Shown: one piece after another, positions 36,909 through 47,009 of the stretch
Numbering within the stretch: the first letter of the stretch is position 1
How the letters are laid out: each line of letters begins with the position of its first letter
Assembly (NCBI GenBank): GCA_965116715.1
Contig: OZ220724.1
Span: forward strand, 3,534,001-3,598,000
Origin: Poriferisodalis sp965116715
Lineage (GTDB): Bacteria > Actinomycetota > Acidimicrobiia > Acidimicrobiales > Poriferisodalaceae
DNA length: 64,000 nucleotides
Reading direction: 5' to 3'
The notes under the pieces: generated by a model
Database searches by the model: none
Seen by the model: only the letters and a program-made list of their open reading frames with translations
What the model was told of the DNA's origin: nothing
Position numbers and translations under genes: made by a program

Positions 36909-37028
36909 GTACTCAGCCTCGAGGAAGCGCACGTCATCTGCGTGCTCTGTGTTCAACGCAGTGCACCGCACGACGGAGCGCTGTGCGTGCATCGCTGTGC
37001 AGTCTTCACCGGTCTGCACCGACAGATC

Positions 37029-37144
<116 letters not shown>

Positions 37145-37149
37145 ACCCC

Positions 37150-37182
37150 GAACCCCCGTCGTGTATGCGGCGGGGGTTCTTC
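37150..37182 (+). terminator. Terminator of the rRNA operon
   Basis: 12-bp stem GAACCCCCGTCG/CGGCGGGGGTTC (37150-37161 with 37168-37179, one G-U pair), loop TGTATG, then TTCTTCG-like sequence. Only 5 nt after 5S rRNA. The U tract is weak, as often in high-GC bacteria. Confidence 0.85.
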
Positions 37183-37194
37183 GCGTCTGGGGCA

Positions 37195-37200
37195 TAGCCT
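37195..37200 (+). promoter_or_regulatory. Leaderless -10 box for the TPR gene
   Basis: TAGCCT ends 6 nt before GTG 37207, just after the rRNA terminator. GAGGG in between could be a partial ribosome-binding site. Confidence 0.45.
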
Positions 37201-37206
37201 CGAGGG

Positions 37207-38169
37207 GTGACGCAGAACCGGCGCCCGCCTCGCAAAGGCCCGCCTCGCAAGGGCCCGCCCCGGCGCCGCTCTGGCCCTCCCCGCCGGAGCGACAAGCCGG
37301 TTGACGAGGTTGCGGAGCAGGTCGCCCGACGGACTGATTGGGGTGGCGTTGCCCGCAAGGGGGCCTCGGTGCTCCGGCCGATCCCCGGCGCCGATCGGGG
37401 CGACGCCTACGCGGCGAAGGCGCCGGAACGACGCAGTCCTCGACCAGAGCCTCCGCAGGGGCCTCAGCGTGTGGAGCGTGCGCGCCCCGATGCGAAGCGG
37501 CGGCGGCGGCGGCCGGACGTGCGGCTGGACATTCCCCAGTTGGATCCGACCGGTCTGCGCGGCATACCGGTTGAGGAGCAGCAGCGGCTGGCGCGGCGCC
37601 TGCGCGACGCAGGAGAGGACTTCTTGGCCGAACGATTCGGTGACGCACACGTCATCCTGCGGCCGCTCGCATCCCGCTATTCGGCTGTCGCCGAGGTGCA
37701 GGAGCTCTTCGGGCTGACGCTGTACCGGCTCGGCCGGTGGACTGCGGCATCCCACCGGCTTGAGCAATACGAAGCCATGACCGGCGCCATCGACCAGCTG
37801 CCGGTGCTGGCGGACTGTTACCGGGCGCTGGGACGGCTGAACGACGTGCATGACGTGTGGGACCGGTTGAGGCATGCTGATCCCGACGCTCAGACGATCA
37901 CCGAGGGGCGCATCGTGGCGGCGGGTGCGCTGGCCGATGAGGGTCGCCCACGCGACGCCATCCGCTTGCTCGAGGCAGGCCCGCTGCGACCCAAGCGCCC
38001 CAAAGATCATCACCTCCGGTTGTGGTACGCGCTCGCTGATCTGTACGACCGTGTCGGAGATCTTCAGCGTGCCCGGCGCGGCTTCGCCCGGATTGCCGAT
38101 GTCGAGCCAGAGTTCGTGGATGTAGCCGATCGGCTGGCCGCACTCGGCACCGCAGACACCTCGCAGTAG
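37207..38169 (+). CDS. Tetratricopeptide-repeat protein with basic N-terminus
   Basis: 320 residues. The first 115 are extremely basic and Pro-rich (RKGPPRKGPPRRRSGPPRR and later KRRRRRPD), so probably disordered and nucleic-acid or ribosome binding. Residues about 125-310 are helical TPR-like repeats (LFGLTLYRLGRWTAASHRLE, LWYALADLYDRVGDLQRARR). As I recall, a TPR gene also lies between tyrS and tlyA in M. tuberculosis, so this is part of the conserved backbone. Function unknown; the rRNA neighbour may be fortuitous. Confidence 0.85.
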   Translation: MTQNRRPPRKGPPRKGPPRRRSGPPRRSDKPVDEVAEQVARRTDWGGVARKGASVLRPIPGADRGDAYAAKAPERRSPRPEPPQGPQRVERARPDAKRRRRRPDVRLDIPQLDPTGLRGIPVEEQQRLARRLRDAGEDFLAERFGDAHVILRPLASRYSAVAEVQELFGLTLYRLGRWTAASHRLEQYEAMTGAIDQLPVLADCYRALGRLNDVHDVWDRLRHADPDAQTITEGRIVAAGALADEGRPRDAIRLLEAGPLRPKRPKDHHLRLWYALADLYDRVGDLQRARRGFARIADVEPEFVDVADRLAALGTADTSQ

Positions 38170-38340
38170 GGGACAGAGCAGCAGCGGACGCCACCACGAG
38201 TCACGGCGCAGATGCGATCGGAGGGTCAGCCTTTCGGCGCAAGCGCGCGGATAGAGTGAACCCGTCATTCGGCACGCGCCGCCCCCAGTACCAGCCCTCA
38301 GTACCGGCGCCGCCAGATAACGCGAGGCAAGCGGTACATC

Positions 38341-39399
<1,059 letters not shown>

Positions 39400-39524
39400 G
39401 GCGTGATCCGACCCGGCTGCATCCACCCAGCCGCGGCTAGCGTGGTCGCCTGGAGCGGCCGCCCTCCCCGGGCTCCGATACTGCGAGCCGTTTCCCTACA
39501 GAAGCCCTTCGACCAGGAGACACT

Positions 39525-41420
39525 GTGACCGACACCGCATCGCGCGAACTGCCGCTGCAGGAGATTGATGAGGTCATCATTCGCTTCGCCGGCGACTCCG
39601 GCGACGGCATGCAGCTCACCGGTGACCAATTCACGAGCATCTCCGCGGCGCTCGGAAACGATCTGTCCACGCTGCCGGAGTTCCCCGCTGAGATCCGCGC
39701 CCCGCAAGGGACGCTTGCCGGTGTCTCGGCGTTCCAGGTGCGCATCTCCGACTTCGACATCACCACCCCGGGTGATGCTCCGACCGTGCTGGTGGCGATG
39801 AACCCGGCGGCGCTCAAGGCGCAGCTGCACAACCTTGCGCAGGGCGGCGCGCTCATCTTGAACACCGACGCGTTCAACGATCGCAACCTGGAGAAGGCCG
39901 GCTACTCGAGCAATCCGCTCGATGACGGCACGTTGGACGACTACCGCTCCTACCCGGTGCCGATGAGCCAGATCACCCGGGACGCCGTGGCCGAGCACGG
40001 TGTCAAGCCTCGGGACGCGGAGCGCTCCAAGAACTTCTTCGCGCTCGGCCTGATCTCGTGGATGTACACCCGCCCGGTCGAGCCGACGCTCGAGTTCATC
40101 AACACCAAGTTCCGTGGTCGCGAGCAGGTCATCAACGCCAATACCGCAGCGTTCAAGGCCGGTTACAACTTCGGCGAGACGGCGGAGATCTTCGAAGCTC
40201 ACTACGAGGTGAAGCCCGCCCCGCTGGCACCCGGCGAATACACCAACGTGAACGGGAATACGGCGCTGGCCTGGGGCTGCGTTGTGGCGGGCCAGCTGGC
40301 ACGCCTGCCGGTGTTCCTCGGCTCGTACCCCATCACGCCGGCTTCGGACATCCTGCACGAGATGTCGCTGAAGAAGAACTTCGGCGTGCGGACGTTCCAA
40401 GCCGAAGACGAGATCGCTGCGGCAGCGTCGGCGGTGGGGGCGGCCTTCGGCGGGGCGCTGGCGTTCACCTCCACATCAGGACCCGGCTTGGCGCTGAAGG
40501 GTGAGACGCTCAGCCTTGCGGTCAGTCTCGAGCTGCCGATGGTGGTGCTCGACATCCAGCGCGGCGGTCCGTCGACGGGCCTGCCCACCAAGCCCGAGCA
40601 GGCCGATCTGATGATGGCCATGTACGGGCGGCATTCAGAGTCTCCGCTGCCGGTCGTGGCGCCGCGCAGTCCGGCCGACTGCTTCGACATCGCGATCGAG
40701 GCGTCGCGCATCGCGCTGAAGTACCGCACACCCGTCATCGTGCTGTCGGACGGCTATCTGGCGAACAGCTCCGAGCCTTGGCTGCTGCCCGACGTCGGCC
40801 AATTGCCCGACATCGGCGTCGATTTTGCGACCGAGTTCAACGGCACCAACGAGGACGGAGACGGCATCTTCCTGCCGTACCTGCGCGATCCCGACACGCT
40901 GGCACGCCCGTGGGCCATTCCCGGCACGCCTGGACTCATGCACCGCGTCGGCGGCATCGAGAAAGAGGACGGCACCGGCAACATCTCCTACGAGCCCGAG
41001 AACCACCAGCTGATGATCGATCTGCGCCAGGCCAAGATCGACGGCGTCGACGTGCCCGATGTCGAGGTTGCGGGCGATGTCGATGCCGATCTCGTCGTGC
41101 TGGGCTGGGGCTCGACGTGGGGCGCCATCGACGCGGCCGCGGGCCGGCTGCGCGACGAGGGACAGCGGGTGGCGCACGTCCACCTGCGGCACCTCAACCC
41201 ACTGCCCGCAAATCTCGGCGATGTGCTGCGTCGCTACCGGGCAGTGGTGTGCCCCGAGATGAACAAGGGCCAGCTGTGCGATCTGGTGCGAGCCAAGTAC
41301 CTGATCGACGTCGAGCACGTCGGCAAGATCGACGGCGTGCCGTTCACTACCGGCGAAGTGACCTCCGCAATCCGCAAGCGCACCGAAGAGCTGGCGGGAA
41401 TCACAGCAACGAGCCCATGA
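39525..41420 (+). CDS. korA: 2-oxoacid:ferredoxin oxidoreductase, fused gamma-alpha subunit
   Basis: 631 residues. The N-terminal gamma domain (about 15-195, starting FAGDSGDGMQLTGDQF) is joined to the alpha domain with GNTALAWGCVVAG, GSYPITPASDILHEM and PSTGLPTKPEQADL. The C-terminal domain ends with HLRHLNPLP and CPEMNKGQLCDLVR. This is the two-subunit 2-oxoglutarate (or 2-oxoacid) synthase form found in actinobacteria, where it can replace the 2-oxoglutarate dehydrogenase step using ferredoxin. GTG 39525 follows AGGAGA. The beta subunit lies 40 nt downstream. No ferredoxin gene is nearby. Confidence 0.93.
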   Translation: MTDTASRELPLQEIDEVIIRFAGDSGDGMQLTGDQFTSISAALGNDLSTLPEFPAEIRAPQGTLAGVSAFQVRISDFDITTPGDAPTVLVAMNPAALKAQLHNLAQGGALILNTDAFNDRNLEKAGYSSNPLDDGTLDDYRSYPVPMSQITRDAVAEHGVKPRDAERSKNFFALGLISWMYTRPVEPTLEFINTKFRGREQVINANTAAFKAGYNFGETAEIFEAHYEVKPAPLAPGEYTNVNGNTALAWGCVVAGQLARLPVFLGSYPITPASDILHEMSLKKNFGVRTFQAEDEIAAAASAVGAAFGGALAFTSTSGPGLALKGETLSLAVSLELPMVVLDIQRGGPSTGLPTKPEQADLMMAMYGRHSESPLPVVAPRSPADCFDIAIEASRIALKYRTPVIVLSDGYLANSSEPWLLPDVGQLPDIGVDFATEFNGTNEDGDGIFLPYLRDPDTLARPWAIPGTPGLMHRVGGIEKEDGTGNISYEPENHQLMIDLRQAKIDGVDVPDVEVAGDVDADLVVLGWGSTWGAIDAAAGRLRDEGQRVAHVHLRHLNPLPANLGDVLRRYRAVVCPEMNKGQLCDLVRAKYLIDVEHVGKIDGVPFTTGEVTSAIRKRTEELAGITATSP

Positions 41421-41464
41421 CCGACGAGTCCAGCGAGTACCAACAGAGGCAACCAACACGATGA
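41417..41464 (+). CDS. 15-codon minicistron between korA and korB
   Basis: MTDESSEYQQRQPTR: its ATG overlaps the korA stop (ATGA) and its TGA overlaps the korB ATG (ATGA). It bridges the 40-nt gap precisely and could pass ribosomes from korA to korB. It may equally be chance; the peptide itself need not matter. Confidence 0.3.
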   Translation: MTDESSEYQQRQPTR

Positions 41465-42480
41465 CCGACACCTCGATCACGCCGACGACACAGCCAGGAG
41501 ACTGGGCCTCCGACCAGGAGGTCCGCTGGTGCCCGGGCTGCGGCGACTACTCCATCCTCACAGCGATGCGGATGCTGATGCCGAGCCTGGGCACCGAACC
41601 GCACAACACGGTGTTCGTGTCGGGTATCGGCTGTGCTGCCCGGTTCCCGTACTACATGAACTCCTACGGCGTGCACGGCATCCACGGCCGTGCGCCCGCA
41701 ATCGCCACCGGCTTGGCGATGGCCCGGCCGGATCTCGACGTCTGGGTGATCGGCGGCGACGGCGACATGCTGTCGATCGGCGGCAATCACCTGATCCACG
41801 CACTGCGGCGCAACGTCAAGATCAAGGTGCTGCTGTTCAACAACCAGATCTACGGCTTGACCAAGGGCCAGTTCAGCCCCACGAGCGAGATCGGCAAGGT
41901 CACCAAGAGCTCGCCGATGGGCTCGCTCGACGCTCCGTTCAACCCGCTCGCTGTGGCGCTCGGCGCCGAGGCCTCGTTCGTGGCGCGCACGCACGACATG
42001 GATCGCCAGCACATGATGGACACGTTCCGTCGGGCGCATGAGCACGACGGCGCCGCGTTCGTGGAGGTGTTCCAGAACTGCAACGTCTTCAATGACGGCG
42101 CTTTCGAAGGGGTCACCAAGAAGCAGAACCGCGATGCCAACCTCATCCCGCTGACGCACGGCGAGCCCCTCCGCTTCGGGGCGGACGGCGAGTTCGGCGT
42201 CATCGACGAGTCGGGCTGCGCCCGGGTTGTGCACACCGCCGACGTGGACACTGACGAACTGCTCACCCACGACGAGACGAAGCACGATCCCTCGACGGCG
42301 TTCATGCTGGCGCGTCTCGCGCGCGGACCGTTCGAGCCGACGCCGATCGGCGTGTTCCGCGCTGTGCGGCGCAGCGAGTACGCCATGGCCTCCACCCGGC
42401 AGCTGGCCGCAGCCCAGGAGAAGCAGGGTGCCGCTGACATTGCGCAGCTCTTGCGTTCACGCGGCACTTGGCACGTCTGA
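41461..42480 (+). CDS. korB: 2-oxoacid:ferredoxin oxidoreductase beta subunit
   Basis: 339-residue thiamine diphosphate-binding subunit. WCPGCGDYSILTAM and GIGCAARFPYYMNSYG hold cluster cysteines. The TPP motif is VIGGDGDMLSIGGNHLIH followed by LLFNNQIYGLTKGQFSP. A third cluster cysteine is probably in FQNCNVFNDG. Pairs with korA to decarboxylate 2-oxoglutarate (or another 2-oxoacid) to the CoA ester and reduce ferredoxin. Confidence 0.94.
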   Translation: MTDTSITPTTQPGDWASDQEVRWCPGCGDYSILTAMRMLMPSLGTEPHNTVFVSGIGCAARFPYYMNSYGVHGIHGRAPAIATGLAMARPDLDVWVIGGDGDMLSIGGNHLIHALRRNVKIKVLLFNNQIYGLTKGQFSPTSEIGKVTKSSPMGSLDAPFNPLAVALGAEASFVARTHDMDRQHMMDTFRRAHEHDGAAFVEVFQNCNVFNDGAFEGVTKKQNRDANLIPLTHGEPLRFGADGEFGVIDESGCARVVHTADVDTDELLTHDETKHDPSTAFMLARLARGPFEPTPIGVFRAVRRSEYAMASTRQLAAAQEKQGAADIAQLLRSRGTWHV

Positions 42481-42494
42481 ACCATCATCTTCCT

Positions 42495-42512
42495 CCGCAG
42501 AAACCACTGCGG
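42495..42512 (+). terminator. Weak hairpin after korB
   Basis: CCGCAG-AAACCA-CTGCGG lies 14 nt after the korB stop, without a U tract. It could be a weak terminator or an mRNA 3' stabiliser before the tlyA operon. Confidence 0.4.
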
Positions 42513-42531
42513 TACACCGTGGGCGCGCTGG

Positions 42532-42537
42532 TACGTT
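42532..42537 (+). promoter_or_regulatory. Leaderless -10 box for the tlyA operon
   Basis: TACGTT ends 7 nt before ATG 42545; no Shine-Dalgarno sequence is seen. Confidence 0.45.
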
Positions 42538-42544
42538 CGGCTGC

Positions 42545-43351
42545 ATGAATGCCGTGCGGCGACGCCTCGACAGCGAGCTTGTCCGCCGCTGCCTGGCTTC
42601 TTCCCGGACGGCCGCGCAGGCGCTCATCTCGGACGGCCGGGTTCTCGTGGGCGGTTCAGTCGCGCAGAAGCCGTCCCGGATGGTCTCTCCCGCCGAACCC
42701 GTCCGGCTCAGCGGTGAGCCGGCGCGGTTTGTCTCACGCGGCGGGGACAAGCTGGACGCCGCACTGGACGAATTCGGGATCGACGTAGCGGGACGGCGCG
42801 CTGTCGACGCCGGTGCTTCGACCGGCGGCTTCACCGATTGCCTGCTGCAGCGGGGCGCGGCGGAAGTCGTGGCGATCGATGTCGGCTGGGGACAGCTCGA
42901 TGCCCGCCTGCGCGCCGATCCCCGGGTGACGGTGCGGGAGCGCTGCAACATGCGCCAGGTCGCACCGGCGGACATCGGCGGCGACGCAGGCATCACGACC
43001 GCTGACCTGTCGTTCATCTCGCTGCGGGCGGTGATGGCCAATCTCGCGGCGTGCACGGCACGCGCAGGAGACGCCGTGCTGCTCGTCAAGCCGCAGTTCG
43101 AAGCCGGCCGGCGCGAGGCCTCCCGAGGCAAGGGGGTGGTGCGCGATCCGGACGTGTGGCGGCACGTTCTCGACGACGTGGCGTCGAGCGCATCGGCCAA
43201 TGGCCTCGCTCCCGCCGGCGTCGCCGTGTCGCCGTTGCGAGGCGCCGCAGGCAATGTCGAGTTCTTCCTGCACTGCCGGCGCGATGCCGCGCTGTCGCAG
43301 CGGTTCGATCTTGACAGCGCCATAGAGATCGCTATCGAGGCCTCGGCATGA
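42545..43351 (+). CDS. tlyA: TlyA-family rRNA 2'-O-methyltransferase
   Basis: 268 residues. An N-terminal S4 RNA-binding domain (about 1-60, RRLDSELVRRCLASSRTAAQ) precedes an FtsJ/RrmJ-like methyltransferase domain with SAM motif VDAGASTGGFTDCLLQRGA and DLSFISLRAVM. In mycobacteria TlyA methylates 16S and 23S rRNA, which affects capreomycin sensitivity; the older name is hemolysin. A KPQFEAGR motif carries the catalytic Lys. First gene of the tlyA-nadK-recN-steA-mctB operon; its stop overlaps nadK. Confidence 0.93.
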   Translation: MNAVRRRLDSELVRRCLASSRTAAQALISDGRVLVGGSVAQKPSRMVSPAEPVRLSGEPARFVSRGGDKLDAALDEFGIDVAGRRAVDAGASTGGFTDCLLQRGAAEVVAIDVGWGQLDARLRADPRVTVRERCNMRQVAPADIGGDAGITTADLSFISLRAVMANLAACTARAGDAVLLVKPQFEAGRREASRGKGVVRDPDVWRHVLDDVASSASANGLAPAGVAVSPLRGAAGNVEFFLHCRRDAALSQRFDLDSAIEIAIEASA

Positions 43352-44220
43352 GCGATGTGCTGATCGTCGCCCACGCCGAGCGCGCCGAGGCGCTGTCGGC
43401 GGCCAAGGGCTTGGTGGACTGGCTCGAGAACGAGGGCCATTCCGTGCAGATGGGACGCACTGAGGCGGTTGCCATCGATCGCAGTGACCTGATCGCAGCC
43501 GAGCCGATCCGCACGGTTCCCGACCTCGCCGTGAGCGTCGGCGGCGACGGCACGATGCTGCGCTCGGTTGACCTGGTCGCAGCAGCAGAGGTGCCGGTGC
43601 TCGGAGTCAACGTCGGTCACCTCGGCTACCTGACCGAGTTCGAGCCCGCACAGCTTGTCGAGGTGGTCGGCGCCGCCCTCGCGGGATCGCTGGGCACCTC
43701 CGAGCGGATGATGGTCAGCGCAACAGTGCGCCGGGCGTCGGGCACCGATCCCGATGACAGCGGCGAGGAGGCGGCCTGGACGGGATTGAACGAAGTCGTG
43801 CTTGAGAAGCGCGATCCGGGTCACACCGTGAGGTTGGAGGTGTGGCTCGACGGCGACGTCTTCGCGACCTACGCGGCCGACGGCCTCATCGTGTCCACAC
43901 CGACGGGTTCCACTGCGTACAGCCTGTCGGCAGGCGGCGCCGTGGTTGCTCCGACGCACTCCTCGCTGCAAGTCACTCCGGTCGCGCCGCACATGCTCTT
44001 TGATCGCTCCCTGCTGCTGTCGGCGGACACCGAGATCGGCATCCGGGTGATCAGCGAGCGGCCGGCGCTCGCCGCCGTCGACGGGCGCTCCGCCACGATG
44101 CTGGAGACGGGCGATGAGCTCGTCGTGACGCGTGCCCCCTATGACGCGCGCTTCGTCACTGCCGGCGGCGACAGTTTCCATCGCGTGCTGAAGCACAAGT
44201 TCGGCCTCAAGGACCGCTGA
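43348..44220 (+). CDS. nadK: NAD kinase
   Basis: 290-residue ATP/polyphosphate-type NAD kinase making NADP. The diagnostic loops are VSVGGDGTMLRSVDL, GVNVGHLGYLTEFEP and VSTPTGSTAYSLSAGG. The start overlaps tlyA (ATGA), and the last base of its TGA is the first base of the recN ATG. Confidence 0.96.
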   Translation: MSDVLIVAHAERAEALSAAKGLVDWLENEGHSVQMGRTEAVAIDRSDLIAAEPIRTVPDLAVSVGGDGTMLRSVDLVAAAEVPVLGVNVGHLGYLTEFEPAQLVEVVGAALAGSLGTSERMMVSATVRRASGTDPDDSGEEAAWTGLNEVVLEKRDPGHTVRLEVWLDGDVFATYAADGLIVSTPTGSTAYSLSAGGAVVAPTHSSLQVTPVAPHMLFDRSLLLSADTEIGIRVISERPALAAVDGRSATMLETGDELVVTRAPYDARFVTAGGDSFHRVLKHKFGLKDR

Positions 44221-45815
44221 TGCTCGTCGAGTTGGCGGTGCACGATCTCGGCGTCATCTCCCATGCCAACCTGGTGCTCGGCGAGGGCATGACGGCGCTG
44301 ACCGGCGAGACGGGCGCCGGCAAGACCCTGGTGGTGCAGGCATTGCAGCTGCTGATGGGCGGGCGAGCCGATCCGGCGATGGTACGCACCGGCGCGGTGG
44401 AGGCGGTCGTCGAGGGCAGGTTCGTGCACCCCGATGGCAGCGAGCGGGTGCTGCGCCGCGTGGTCCCCGCGACCGGCCGCAGCCGTGCCTACGTGGACGG
44501 TGCCATGGCGTCGGTAACCGAGCTCGCCGAGCTGGGAGCCGGGCTGGTCGACCTGCACGGGCAGCACCAGCACCAATCGCTGCTGAGCTCCCGCACACAG
44601 CGTGAGGCGCTGGATCGCTGGGGCGGCGTCGATGTGCGTCCCCTGGCGGCGGCGCGCACCGAGGTGCGGGCGCTGACCGAGAACTTGGCTGCGCTGGGTG
44701 GCGATGCGCGAGCCAGGGCGCAGGAGATCGACCTGTTGAGATATCAGGTCGACGAGATCGCAGCGGCGCAGCTGGACGACCCCGACGAGCTGGACCGGAT
44801 CGCCGAGCGAGAGGACCTGCTGGCCGACGCAGCCACGATCCTTGAGGATGGCCAAGCGGCCCGCCAAGCACTCGCCGGCGATGACGGGGCCATCGACCAG
44901 CTGGGGGCCGCGGTGGCCCTGCTGGTCTCCCGGAAGGCGTTCGCGCCGATCAGCGACCGCCTGGGCGCCGTGGCAGCCGAACTGGACGATGCCGTCGCGC
45001 AGCTGCGCGACGTGCTCGACACGATCGAGGACGACCCGCAGGCGCTGGCCGAAGCCCGTGCCCGGCACCAGCTGCTGCGCGGGCTCACGCGCAAGTACGG
45101 CGACACCCTCGCCGACGTCACGGCGTTCGGCGCCCGAGCTGCCGAGCGCCTCTCACAGCTGGAACGCCACACCGAGCTTGCAGCAGAGCTGGAGGCCGGC
45201 ATCGAAGCCGCGCAGCGCCATGTCCAGGCCGAAGCCGACGTCGTGGCTGACGCTCGCCGCGCGGCTGCACCTGGCCTCGCCTCTGCGGTGAGCGAGCACT
45301 TGGCTTCGCTGGCGCTGGAGGGCGGCACGCTGGAGGTCAGCGTGGCCGGCGAAGCTCCGAGCGACAGCATCGAACTGCGCTTCAGCGCGAATCGCGGCTC
45401 CCCGCCGGGGCCATTGTCGAAGGTGGCGTCGGGCGGCGAGCTGGCACGCGTCATGCTGGCATTGCGGCTCGTGCTGACCGCCGGCCCTCCGACCTTGGTC
45501 TTCGATGAGGTCGACGCCGGCATCGGCGGCGAGACCGCTGTGGCAGTGGGTCGGTCGCTGGCTTCGCTGGCGGAGCATCACCAGGTTCTGGTGGTCACGC
45601 ATCTCCCGCAGGTCGCGGCGTTCGCGCACCACCAGGTCGCTGTTCGAAAGACCGACGACGGCGACGCGGTGGCATCCGACCTCGTCGCCGTGACGGGAGA
45701 GGATCGCATCAGCGAGCTGGCACGGATGCTCGCGGGTCAGCCTGCGTGGGCGAGCGGCCGCCAGCACGCATCCGAGCTGCTGGAGGCGGCGGCGCGAGGC
45801 GGCACCTCGGGGTGA
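44220..45815 (+). CDS. recN: DNA repair protein RecN
   Basis: 531-residue SMC-like ATPase that acts at double-strand breaks. Walker A is GETGAGKTLVVQAL; a central coiled coil with Ala/Glu/Arg-rich helices spans about 150-360; the signature ASGGELARVMLALRLVL and Walker B TLVFDEVDAGIGGETA close the ATPase. The conserved HLPQVAAFAHHQ segment follows. Co-transcribed with nadK and steA. Confidence 0.95.
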   Translation: MLVELAVHDLGVISHANLVLGEGMTALTGETGAGKTLVVQALQLLMGGRADPAMVRTGAVEAVVEGRFVHPDGSERVLRRVVPATGRSRAYVDGAMASVTELAELGAGLVDLHGQHQHQSLLSSRTQREALDRWGGVDVRPLAAARTEVRALTENLAALGGDARARAQEIDLLRYQVDEIAAAQLDDPDELDRIAEREDLLADAATILEDGQAARQALAGDDGAIDQLGAAVALLVSRKAFAPISDRLGAVAAELDDAVAQLRDVLDTIEDDPQALAEARARHQLLRGLTRKYGDTLADVTAFGARAAERLSQLERHTELAAELEAGIEAAQRHVQAEADVVADARRAAAPGLASAVSEHLASLALEGGTLEVSVAGEAPSDSIELRFSANRGSPPGPLSKVASGGELARVMLALRLVLTAGPPTLVFDEVDAGIGGETAVAVGRSLASLAEHHQVLVVTHLPQVAAFAHHQVAVRKTDDGDAVASDLVAVTGEDRISELARMLAGQPAWASGRQHASELLEAAARGGTSG

Positions 45816-45817
45816 GC

Positions 45818-46996
45818 ATGTCCCGCTCGCTGTCGTTGTGGGGGCGTCACCGCTCCCGCCGCGACCGGGGCACCGGCCAGGTCGAGTATGCGGGGCGGTG
45901 CCGCGTGGATCGCCGCACCAAGAACCTGCTGAGCCGCCTGGAGCGGGGCGACATTGCGGTCATTCACCACGCCGACCTTGACCGGGTCGCCGCTGACGGG
46001 CTGCTGGCAGCCGGCGCGATAGCGGTCGTCAATGCGGAGTCGACGATGACCGGCCGGTACCCGGCGCTGGGCGGCCTCACGCTCGCGCAGGCAGGTGTGC
46101 CGGTTCTCGAGGACATCGGCGAGGGGATGTTCGCGTCGCTGCACGACGGTGAGGAGCTGGCCATCGCCGGCGATGAGCTGCTGCGCGGCGACGAGGTGAT
46201 CGGGACCGGATATCGCCGCGATGCCGAGTACTTCGAACGCGTGCTGGAATCGGCGCGTGTGGCGGTGCGCAGCGAACTCGGGAGTTTCGCCCGCAACACG
46301 CTCGAGTATCTGGAGAAGGAACCGCAGGTCCTGACCGATGAGCTGGAGATCCCGCTGCTGCAGCACGAGTTGCGTCGCCGCCATGTGCTGGTGGTGGTAC
46401 GCGGCATCGACTACCGCGAGGATCTGCGCGCGCTTCGCCGTTCGGGCTACATGTCCGACATGCGGCCGGTCATCATCGGGGTGGACGGCGGTGCCGATGC
46501 GTTGCTCGACACCGGGCTCGTGCCGCACATCATCATCGGCGATTTCGACTCGGTGTCGCCGCGGGCGCTCGAGTGCGGGGCGCAGCTCATCGTGCATGCC
46601 TATCCCGAGGGCGGCGCGCCGGGTTCGGCTCGCCTCGACGCCGCCGGCCTGAGCTATGACGTCATCGCCGCGCCCGGCACCAGCGAGGACCTCGCCTTGC
46701 GGCTGGCGTTCGAGCAGCGAGCCGAGCAGATCGTCGAGGTCGGATCGCACACGTCGATGGTCGACTTCTTCGACAAGGGCCGTCGAGGCATGGCCTCCAC
46801 GTTCCTGACCCGGATGCAGGTGTCCCCGGCACTCGTGGATGCCAAGGGAGTGAGCCGCCTGTACCGCACCCAGGTGCGCAAGCGCGACATGGCCATGCTG
46901 ATCGTCTCGGCACTCGTCACCATCGGCGTCATTGCCGCAGTGACCGAGCCGGGCAGGCTGCTGCTGCGCACGCTGTGGATCAACATGGGCCTGTAG
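45818..46996 (+). CDS. steA: SteA-like protein (thiamine pyrophosphokinase-like fold, membrane-anchored)
   Basis: 392 residues from ATG 45818; GTG 45812, overlapping the recN stop, is an alternative start. The body has a thiamine pyrophosphokinase-like domain (PVIIGVDGGADALLDTGLVP, IIIGDFDSVSPRAL) although its thiamine ligands are not evident, and ends with a single membrane helix (MAMLIVSALVTIGVIAAVTE). In Corynebacterium the homologue SteA acts with SteB in cell separation. The next gene encodes the SteB/MctB homologue, so the pair is conserved. Confidence 0.88.
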   Translation: MSRSLSLWGRHRSRRDRGTGQVEYAGRCRVDRRTKNLLSRLERGDIAVIHHADLDRVAADGLLAAGAIAVVNAESTMTGRYPALGGLTLAQAGVPVLEDIGEGMFASLHDGEELAIAGDELLRGDEVIGTGYRRDAEYFERVLESARVAVRSELGSFARNTLEYLEKEPQVLTDELEIPLLQHELRRRHVLVVVRGIDYREDLRALRRSGYMSDMRPVIIGVDGGADALLDTGLVPHIIIGDFDSVSPRALECGAQLIVHAYPEGGAPGSARLDAAGLSYDVIAAPGTSEDLALRLAFEQRAEQIVEVGSHTSMVDFFDKGRRGMASTFLTRMQVSPALVDAKGVSRLYRTQVRKRDMAMLIVSALVTIGVIAAVTEPGRLLLRTLWINMGL

Positions 46997-47009
46997 ATCG
47001 GCCAGGCGA

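Noticed and set aside
37207..37300. CRISPR-like or short tandem repeat in the Arg/Pro codons of the TPR gene start
   Set aside because: The repeated CGCAAGGGCCCGCC-type sequence is short, coding and imperfect; it reflects a low-complexity basic peptide.
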